Shown piece after piece: positions 5,770 to 11,386 of a DNA stretch of 11,386 nucleotides (the stretch's first letter is position 1; each line of letters begins with the position of its first letter). The stretch lies in the NCBI GenBank assembly GCA_027064085.1, contig JAMOQH010000086.1:1-11386 (forward strand). The letters are read 5' to 3'. The DNA comes from a bacterium. GTDB taxonomy: Bacteria > UBP6 > JAFGXH01. The translations under genes were made by a program, and so were the position numbers. A model generated the notes under the pieces. It worked only from the letters and a program-made list of their open reading frames with translations. It did not search any database and was not told the DNA's origin.

Positions 5770-7407
5770 ATGTATAAGTTTAGTTTTATTTTTTCAATAT
5801 TATTAATATTTACCCTATCATCTTGTGTTTTTGAAAGTAAAAAAAAAGAAGATTTTTGTATTTTTGATACAGATTGTGCTGGAGACAGTTTTTGTAAAGA
5901 CAGTAAATGTGAAAACTATATTGTATGCACAAATTCAAATGAATGTTCTGAAAATGAAAACTGCATAGACAACAAATGCAAAAAAAGACACTGTATGAAT
6001 GATGATGAATGTGGTCAAGACGAATACTGTTTAGATGATTTTAATTGTGTTCATATTGCTAAAAAAGATATTGGAGAGAACTGTTTAAGTTATGGTTCAT
6101 TAGAGTGCAAATCTAATCAATGTATTGCGGATGAATATAGATTTTTTTGTACTCAAAAATGCGAGAAGGATGAAGATTGCCCTAGTACAATGTTTTGTGG
6201 CAATTTTTTTGATGATGACTTAACATGTTTATATAAAGATGGCCAAGGCGATAATCAAGGAAGATATTTTTCTGATTGTAGTCTTAATGGTCAAAGTGAT
6301 TGTATGGATATTTATACTTGTGTAGAAAATATTAATAGTAAAAGTGAGGATAGATGCTTAGCAACATGTACAACAGATACAGATTGCTACCAAGGATTTA
6401 AATGTAGTATGCATACTGATTATAATTACTACTGTATTCCACCAGCAAATAAACTAACTGGTGAATTATGTAATAGATTTAATGGTTTAGAATGTAAAAA
6501 CCTTGATAATACTTGTATTAAGTTACTAGATAATCATGAAAAATTTTGCACAAAAGAATGTTTAACTGATTCTGATTGTGAAGATAACACTACTTGTAAA
6601 GAATTTAATGATAAAAAATATTGTATGCCACAAGGAAATTCAAAGCTAGGAGAATCATGTAAAAATAGTGGTACCCAAGAATGTATTGATGGATTAATTT
6701 GTGATATGACTTACCTAAGAGGTGCTATTTGCACAAAAGAATGCCAAACAGACACAGAATGCCCTAATTATCATAGTTGTACAGTTACATATAACAATGA
6801 AAAGTTATGTCGTCCTGCAGTAAATGGTTTAGGAAATAGACTTGGAGAAATAGGAACAAACTGCTATATACATGGAGATAGCGACTGTAAAGATAATTTA
6901 TTATGCCTAACCGCTTCTTTAGATGATAAAGATGCTTTTTGTACCTATCATTGTAACACAGATAGTGATTGTGATGAAAATTATCATTGTGCAAATACAG
7001 TAAAAACATCAAGTAAGCTATGCGTAAAAGGGAAAAAAGGAGAATTAGGAGCAAATTGCTACAATGAATCATGTAATGAAGGTTTATTTTGTAATATAAA
7101 ACAGTTAAATGATTATACTGCAACTTGTACAAGAACATGTGATAATATTGGAGAGCCTTGTGAAAAAGAAGGTTATTATTGTAATATGCTTGAGGAAGGT
7201 TTTAATATTTGCTTAAATAAAGAACCAGAAATTATTGGTAATTTAGGCGAAAAATGTCCTAATGGTAAGTGCATAAGTGGCTTATCATGTATTTATGATG
7301 AGAATGGTAACTTTTGTAGTAAGTCTTGTAATGATACAAATACTTGTCCTGATGGTTTTATATGTTCACAATATGATGAAAATCATAATTTTTGTTATAT
7401 TGAATAA
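5770..7407 (+). CDS. Cys-rich modular lipoprotein (three 4-Cys and seven 8-Cys modules)
   Basis: The 545-residue protein starts at an ATG four bases after AGAGG. Its signal ends in the lipobox LSSC, so C19 is lipid-anchored. The rest is almost entirely Cys modules: 69 cysteines in all, about one residue in eight. Three short modules (C30-C47, C53-C70, C75-C93) have spacing C-x5-C-x5-C-x4/5-C. Seven long modules follow (105-153, 170-222, 234-285, 297-347, 365-418, 430-481, 496-542), each with eight cysteines; a core of C-x3-C-x5-C-x5-C is unchanged in six of the seven. Inter-module linkers mostly end in a LGE/GE-type sequence before the first Cys. Such Cys ladders in exported proteins normally form disulfides and give rigid, protease-resistant rods; similar 'DxDC' repeats are known from large deltaproteobacterial surface proteins. 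No enzyme motif or CxxCH haem site was noticed. Stands alone behind its own promoter and ends three bases from the converging receptor gene. Function unknown. Confidence 0.88.
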   Translation: MYKFSFIFSILLIFTLSSCVFESKKKEDFCIFDTDCAGDSFCKDSKCENYIVCTNSNECSENENCIDNKCKKRHCMNDDECGQDEYCLDDFNCVHIAKKDIGENCLSYGSLECKSNQCIADEYRFFCTQKCEKDEDCPSTMFCGNFFDDDLTCLYKDGQGDNQGRYFSDCSLNGQSDCMDIYTCVENINSKSEDRCLATCTTDTDCYQGFKCSMHTDYNYYCIPPANKLTGELCNRFNGLECKNLDNTCIKLLDNHEKFCTKECLTDSDCEDNTTCKEFNDKKYCMPQGNSKLGESCKNSGTQECIDGLICDMTYLRGAICTKECQTDTECPNYHSCTVTYNNEKLCRPAVNGLGNRLGEIGTNCYIHGDSDCKDNLLCLTASLDDKDAFCTYHCNTDSDCDENYHCANTVKTSSKLCVKGKKGELGANCYNESCNEGLFCNIKQLNDYTATCTRTCDNIGEPCEKEGYYCNMLEEGFNICLNKEPEIIGNLGEKCPNGKCISGLSCIYDENGNFCSKSCNDTNTCPDGFICSQYDENHNFCYIE

Positions 7408-7410
7408 TAC

Positions 7411-9396
7411 TTAGAAGCGTCCATTTAATTTTAAATAATAATTTCTTCCATATTCATAAATACCACTTCCATGGTACTTATATCTTTCATTTAACATGTT
7501 TTCTACTGAAAGTGTTAATGTAAAATTACCTAAATGACTAATAGCTCCAATAGAATGAATTGCATATCCAGGAGTTCCTCCTATAGGTATTCTTGAATCT
7601 TTGATGTCTCCATTTGAGAGCCTATCTTGATTAGATGCAAAGTTCATTTTATAAAACAAAGAAAGTATATAGCTATAGTTATAAGTTATTTTAAGTATTC
7701 CTTGTAAAGGTGGAATTCTTCTCATTGGATTTAATTTTGTTTCTAAAGTTGTTTTATTAACAATTTCGTCCATTGCTCCATATACATAATTTGTATTAAA
7801 TTTAAATTCAAAAGTCTTTCTATAATTATATGATAATGTTAATTCTGTACCATAAATAAAGCCGTTATTTACATTTTCTTTCTGAACAATTTGTTTATAT
7901 TCTTCGTAGCCCGCAGGTTTATCTATTTCTTTTCTCCCTATGAACCCTTTAAGTATAGAATAATAAGCTGATACACTTATAAATAAGCCCTTAGCCTGAA
8001 ACTTATTTACCAATTCAAACATATATGAATTTTCTGCACTTAAATCTTCATTACCAAATTCATATCCTCCATTAAATTCAAAACTTCCTGTTAAATCATT
8101 TAAATTAGGTGCTCTAAATCCTTGTGCAAAATTAAGTGAAATATTATAATTTCTATTTACTTTATATTGAGTAAAAGCAGAAAAAGAAATATTATTTTTT
8201 AGATATGTTGTATCTTGTACCTCTGCCAAATAAATAAAAGTATATCTTGCTCCTAAACCAAATATTAAGTCAGAAACTTTATATTCTCCCTTAGTAAATA
8301 AAGAAAAAGTATTATAATTTGATTTATCATAATAATTTTTATCTGATCTTAAATAATCATATATAAATTCCATTCCATTATAAAATGTTAATTGGTTAAG
8401 TTTTGTTGTTGCCCTAATATTTAAACCATATTGATATAAATCATCAATTCTGTGGTCAGATAAGCTATTGTGCTTAAATCTTTTATATTCTTCATAAGTT
8501 TTTTGAAAATAAAGTGTAGAATTTATTGCAGTATTAATATTTGATAAATAATTTTTATATTTTAAGTAATAAATACCATGGTTCTGATTTGGATATTGCC
8601 TATAATCACTTCTTTTAGATTTATCTGTTCTGTATCCATCTTTTTGAGAAAAATAAGTTGCCAAAAATGTTAATTCTCCCATTTTATTGGAAATTTTGTA
8701 ATTTAATTTAGCGGTAACAGCTTTATTCTGATAAGATGTAAAATCTTGTAAACCAATATCTTCACCTGTTTCAATATTTTTATAATCATTTACTGATGTT
8801 TGAATATTAAACTTTAATTTTCCTATTTTATTGGCAATATCAGCATGTAACCCCATTGATTTTACGGCACTTTGATATCTTATAATTGCATCAGCTCTTT
8901 TTTGCATATTTTCACTACTAAAAGCAATTACTCCTCCAACTGCATCACTTCCATAAAGAGTTGGAGCCGCTCCTTTTAAAACTTCTATCTTTCCTATTAT
9001 GTTGGGGTCTAAAATTGCAGCATATTGATTTGGGCCATATCTAAAGATTGAATTATTTAATCTTATTCCATCAAAAATTAGTAAAGTATGTTGACCTGTT
9101 AACCCTCTTAAAAAGGGAGAAAGCTGACCTGCACCTGTTTGTTGTAAGTTTATAGCACTTTCTTCTAAAACAGATTTAATACTTCCTTTGTTGAGTTTTT
9201 TTATTGTTTTATTATCTATTTCTTCAATATCTCTATTATCATTAAATGTATTTTCAGTTTTTTGAACTATATTCATTTCATATTTATGAGTTTTTGTTTC
9301 TTTTTTATCTGTTTGCTTTTCTACTAATTCACTAGAAAATATGTTAATTGTTATTAAAAGTACAATGATAATTTGCTTAAATTGTCTAAAATCCAT
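7411..9396 (-). CDS. TonB-dependent outer-membrane receptor
   Basis: Complete receptor of 661 residues. I prefer the ATG at 9396, which has GGAGG four bases upstream; an in-frame ATG at 9417 (MDFYGGK) has no such site. Residues 1-21 are the signal peptide. Following the probable TonB box (about KYEMNIVQK, 39-46), the plug spans about 52-161 and shows FLRGLTGQHTLLIFDGIRLN (95-114), RYGPNQY, ILDPNIIGKIEVLKGAAPTL (128-147) and YGSDAVGGVI. The remaining residues form the 22-stranded barrel, with GFRAPNLNDL and LSAENSYMFEL near its middle and the aromatic end YYLKLNGRF. The FRAP box also occurs in haem receptors, but I see no histidine between it and the usual NPNL position, so the ligand (siderophore, haem, cobalamin, other) is undecided. 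No TonB/ExbBD or periplasmic-binding genes are in the window. Confidence 0.94.
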   Translation of the reverse strand: MDFRQFKQIIIVLLITINIFSSELVEKQTDKKETKTHKYEMNIVQKTENTFNDNRDIEEIDNKTIKKLNKGSIKSVLEESAINLQQTGAGQLSPFLRGLTGQHTLLIFDGIRLNNSIFRYGPNQYAAILDPNIIGKIEVLKGAAPTLYGSDAVGGVIAFSSENMQKRADAIIRYQSAVKSMGLHADIANKIGKLKFNIQTSVNDYKNIETGEDIGLQDFTSYQNKAVTAKLNYKISNKMGELTFLATYFSQKDGYRTDKSKRSDYRQYPNQNHGIYYLKYKNYLSNINTAINSTLYFQKTYEEYKRFKHNSLSDHRIDDLYQYGLNIRATTKLNQLTFYNGMEFIYDYLRSDKNYYDKSNYNTFSLFTKGEYKVSDLIFGLGARYTFIYLAEVQDTTYLKNNISFSAFTQYKVNRNYNISLNFAQGFRAPNLNDLTGSFEFNGGYEFGNEDLSAENSYMFELVNKFQAKGLFISVSAYYSILKGFIGRKEIDKPAGYEEYKQIVQKENVNNGFIYGTELTLSYNYRKTFEFKFNTNYVYGAMDEIVNKTTLETKLNPMRRIPPLQGILKITYNYSYILSLFYKMNFASNQDRLSNGDIKDSRIPIGGTPGYAIHSIGAISHLGNFTLTLSVENMLNERYKYHGSGIYEYGRNYYLKLNGRF

Positions 9397-9422
9397 TTTA
9401 CCTCCATAAAAATCCATTTTAC
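9388..9422. repeat. 14-bp direct repeat duplicating the receptor's start region
   Basis: The 14-base string AAAATCCATTTTAC occurs exactly at 9388-9401 and 9409-9422, a period of 21 bases. On the coding strand each copy holds GTAAAATGGATTTT, an ATG with its surroundings, in the same frame. Only the inner copy has a GGAGG ribosome binding site ahead of it. Confidence 0.85.
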
Positions 9423-9472
9423 TAGCTTAAAAATAAAAATTCAAGTTTTAAAAATAAAATATTTCAGTAAAT

Positions 9473-9501
9473 TTGAAAATAAAAAGCTAAACTGTTAGTA
9501 T
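9473..9501 (+). promoter_or_regulatory. Putative promoter of the DUF4442 gene
   Basis: TTGAAA (9473-9478) and TAGTAT (9496-9501) are 17 bases apart, and TG at 9493-9494 gives an extended -10. The expected start near 9508 leaves a leader of about 17 bases with AGAGGA (9515-9520). I could not find a convincing promoter for the divergent receptor gene in the same 128-base gap. Confidence 0.45.
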
Positions 9502-9524
9502 CATAGTTTTTATTAGAGGAAAAA

Positions 9525-9977
9525 ATGAAAATTCGCCATTATTTATTTAAATATGGTCTAAATTTATGGACTCCATATCTTGGAGCAGGTGTAAAAATAG
9601 AATATATAAAAAAAGATTTTAAAGAAATTAAAGTTTCAATGAAATTAAAGTTTTACAATAAAAATATTATGCATACTCACTTTGGTGGTAGTTTATACTC
9701 TATGGTTGACCCTCATATTATGTTAATGTTAATGGAATTATTAGGAAAAGAGTATATAGTTTGGGACAAAAGTGCAACTATTGATTTTATAAAACCAGGT
9801 AAAACTAAAGTTCAAGCTATTATGAATATATCAGATGACTTATTAACAGAAATTAAAGAAAAAACAAAAAATGGAGAAAAATACTTACCTGAATTTAACA
9901 TAAATATTACAGATGAAAATCAAAATATAGTAGCAAAAGTAAAAAAGGTTCTTTATATTAAAAAAAAGTTAAAATAG
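9525..9977 (+). CDS. DUF4442 hotdog-fold protein, thioesterase-like
   Basis: The 150-residue protein fits the DUF4442 family (hotdog fold, related to PaaI/YiiD-type thioesterases) over its length: LWTPYLGAGVKIEYIKKDFK (14-33), the helix-starting loop THFGGSLYSMVDP (51-63), then GKEYIVWDKSATIDFIKPGK (74-93) and the closing strand VAKVKKVLYIKKKLK. FGGS plus the VDP helix corresponds to the central hotdog helix; VWDK is a family hallmark. Members are presumed to act on acyl-CoA or acyl-ACP thioesters, but substrates are mostly unknown. No signal peptide, so cytosolic. AGAGGA is four bases before the ATG. Its last nine bases overlap the end of the convergent radical SAM-Nudix gene. Confidence 0.88.
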   Translation: MKIRHYLFKYGLNLWTPYLGAGVKIEYIKKDFKEIKVSMKLKFYNKNIMHTHFGGSLYSMVDPHIMLMLMELLGKEYIVWDKSATIDFIKPGKTKVQAIMNISDDLLTEIKEKTKNGEKYLPEFNINITDENQNIVAKVKKVLYIKKKLK

Positions 9978-11243
9978 CAATTTATCTATAGCTATTAATA
10001 ATATTTTAGCATGATCAAAAGCAATTCCATCAGATTCTATTATTTTATATTCTATTTTTTCACCTATCAATGTATTTGTAGTGATTTTATCAACTAAAGC
10101 ATATAAAACTATATCTGAATTTGATAATTTAAGTTTATTTCTCTCTTTTTTAATATTTTCATTTTTAAATTCATCAGTTGTTACATCAAATTTCTGTAAA
10201 TTTATATTAAATAACTTAGCATCTATTGCATCTTCTCCAAACTGTAATGAAATATTTTTTGTATCAGTAATACCAACAAATGCAGTAGAAACTATCCAAG
10301 CTCTTGGATCTCTGTTAGGTTCACTAAATACCTGCAATTGATTTAATAAAATATTACTCACTCCAGCTTCTTCACTTAATTCTCTATAAGCTGCAATTTC
10401 AACAGATTCTTCAGGTTGTACAAATCCACCAAGTAAAGCCCAATTATTCATATATGGATGTTCGCCTCTTTTAATTAAAACAACAGAAAATTCTTTAATT
10501 TCAATGCTTTTTATCTCCATAGAGTATTTATAGTCATTTAACGCAAATAATATTATATCAGTTGCTAAAGAAGGCCTTTCATATTCTTCTATATTATAAA
10601 CTTTTAAAAATTCTTTTTCACCTGTAGAATAAATTTTGGCTTTATTATAAAGTTTAACTAGTTCTTTTTTAGCATCATCAGAGTAAAATAGAGGGATTAC
10701 TCCATTAATATAATCAGAACCTCTATTTGTTAAGTAAATTCTTTTTTCTTTTATCTCCATTAGTTTATTTTCTACAACAAACTTAATTTCATCTTTAAAG
10801 TAATCAAGAAAATCAATAACTCTCTTAGTTAAATAATCACTAGTTCCATAATCATTTTTTATTTTACTAAAAGTATTTTTACCAACATTAGCCATATATC
10901 CATTTTTAGTTAACAACTTGTATGCTAAACGATATTGTCTAATTATTTGATATAAAGATACTCCACCTGCTTCTTTTTCAATTTTTGTTCCCTTGTATCT
11001 ATTACGATAAAGAGTTATATGATCAGGAGCCAAATTAATTGCATATAAAATAGTATTTTCAAAATCTTCATCATTTTGATGTAAAAATCCATACATAAGA
11101 TCAACATTAAAGCTGTTAAAACCAGATTTTCTAATATTATCTCTTGCTCTTTCATAAATATGAGTTGTCCCCTCACGACCTAAATCATTAAGAAGCTTTT
11201 CTGAAATAGTTTGAATTCCCATACTTATTCTTCTATAGCCCAT
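9969..11243 (-). CDS. HemW-like radical SAM/Nudix fusion protein, 3' part after a frameshift
   Basis: The 424 residues read from the ATG at 11243 are not a complete protein. Residues 1-141 are the middle of a HemW-like (oxygen-independent coproporphyrinogen oxidase family) radical SAM barrel: YRRISMGIQTISEKLLNDLG, then FNVDLMYGFLHQ and PDHITLYR. Homologous sequence preceding the ATG continues in another frame (11258-11386), and that ATG has no ribosome binding site, so it is not a true start. Residues 142-185 look like the C-terminal winged-helix part (EIKFVVENKLMEI, IYLTNRGSDYINGV), but most of the stretch normally before it is missing. The second domain (about 225-424) is a Nudix hydrolase with a perfect Nudix box G-x5-E-x7-REL-x-EE-x-GV (G273-V295) and FDHAKILLIAIDKL at the end, so this half could still be active on a nucleotide diphosphate. 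Probably a damaged gene, or an intact one with sequence errors. Confidence 0.75.
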   Translation of the reverse strand: MGYRRISMGIQTISEKLLNDLGREGTTHIYERARDNIRKSGFNSFNVDLMYGFLHQNDEDFENTILYAINLAPDHITLYRNRYKGTKIEKEAGGVSLYQIIRQYRLAYKLLTKNGYMANVGKNTFSKIKNDYGTSDYLTKRVIDFLDYFKDEIKFVVENKLMEIKEKRIYLTNRGSDYINGVIPLFYSDDAKKELVKLYNKAKIYSTGEKEFLKVYNIEEYERPSLATDIILFALNDYKYSMEIKSIEIKEFSVVLIKRGEHPYMNNWALLGGFVQPEESVEIAAYRELSEEAGVSNILLNQLQVFSEPNRDPRAWIVSTAFVGITDTKNISLQFGEDAIDAKLFNINLQKFDVTTDEFKNENIKKERNKLKLSNSDIVLYALVDKITTNTLIGEKIEYKIIESDGIAFDHAKILLIAIDKLLF

Positions 11244-11257
11244 ATTATAAACTGCAT

Positions 11258-11386
11258 CTATTTTTCAGGCTCTTTTGCTGCAATTATTGGAGTTGTTTCA
11301 ATGCTGAAAACTACATCTTTTTGAAAATTAAATGATTCTGTTAAAGCATTAGTTACTTTTTGTATATTTTCTACAGATAACTTTGT
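11258..11386 (-). pseudogene. HemW-like radical SAM/Nudix gene, upstream fragment in another frame
   Basis: Forty-two codons enter from the right edge and end at TAG (11258-11260). The translation includes NIQKVTNALTESFNFQ and VVFSIETTPIIAAKEPEK, which corresponds to the 'TIEANP...PEKL' segment of HemW-type radical SAM proteins. The next family residues, IDAVYNMGYRRISMGIQT, are found at once in the following frame. A run of five A (T5 at 11261-11265) sits at the join; a sixth A would give EPEKIDAVYNMGYRR without interruption. The [4Fe-4S] CxxxCxxC motif must lie beyond the window. Confidence 0.75.

Noticed and set aside
6785-7138. Minus-strand open frame of 117 codons
   Set aside because: Antisense shadow of the Cys-rich lipoprotein; its His/Tyr/Leu-rich composition is an artefact of reading the complement of TGT/AAT-rich codons.
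5770-7407. Multihaem cytochrome or metal-cluster protein as an explanation for the many cysteines
   Set aside because: No CxxCH motifs were seen; spacing is x3/x5/x5, typical of disulfide-bonded extracellular modules.
7411-9396. Haem receptor assignment for the full-length TonB-dependent receptor
   Set aside because: A FRAP box is present, but no NPNL box or conserved intervening histidine was seen and no haem genes adjoin, so the ligand was left open.
10081-10341. Plus-strand open frame of 86 codons
   Set aside because: Lies opposite the Nudix domain, whose motif is perfect; composition is typical of an antisense frame.

Overview
The window is an AT-rich (by eye, well under one third G+C), gene-dense stretch of a chromosome from a Gram-negative-type (two-membrane) bacterium. 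Two TonB-dependent receptors, two signal-peptidase-II lipoproteins and an outer-membrane barrel candidate require an outer membrane. Strong AGGAGG-type ribosome binding sites and sigma-70-like TTGACA/TATAAT promoters argue against Bacteroidota. Cys-rich repeat lipoproteins and receptors with an N-terminal beta-sandwich remind me of Myxococcota/Bradymonadota-like 'deltaproteobacterial' lineages, but the low GC is atypical for those, so the taxon stays open.

Layout: (1) 1-531, minus: the 5' part of a TonB-dependent receptor with an extra Ig/FN3-like N-terminal domain, running off the left edge. (2) 532-743: a divergent promoter region, with a 19-bp inverted repeat lying over the receptor's -10 box. 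(3) 744-3530, plus: a tight three-gene operon of a lipoprotein (Cys repeats plus six-bladed propeller), an outer-membrane protein candidate, and a small LapA-domain inner-membrane protein. (4) 3543-5570, minus: ktrB-ktrA, a potassium uptake channel and its RCK gating subunit. (5) 5571-5769: divergent promoters. (6) 5770-7407, plus: a 545-residue lipoprotein built almost wholly of regular Cys modules. (7) 7411-9396, minus: a full-length TonB-dependent receptor. (8) 9525-9977, plus: a DUF4442 hotdog-fold protein. (9) 9969-11386, minus: a HemW-like radical SAM/Nudix fusion, broken by a one-base frameshift near 11261 and apparently also internally deleted; its start is beyond the right edge.

Most of the window concerns the cell envelope: outer-membrane uptake (two receptors), surface or periplasmic lipoproteins, and K+ homeostasis in the inner membrane. 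The three convergent gene pairs end 12 nt apart, 3 nt apart and overlapping by 9 nt. No RNA genes, CRISPR arrays or insertion sequences were seen, and no gene-free stretch exceeds 300 bases. I did not find a clearly new defence or metabolic system. The most unusual items are the modular Cys lipoprotein, the propeller/barrel/LapA operon, the receptor with its candidate operator, and the decaying (or mis-sequenced) radical SAM-Nudix gene.
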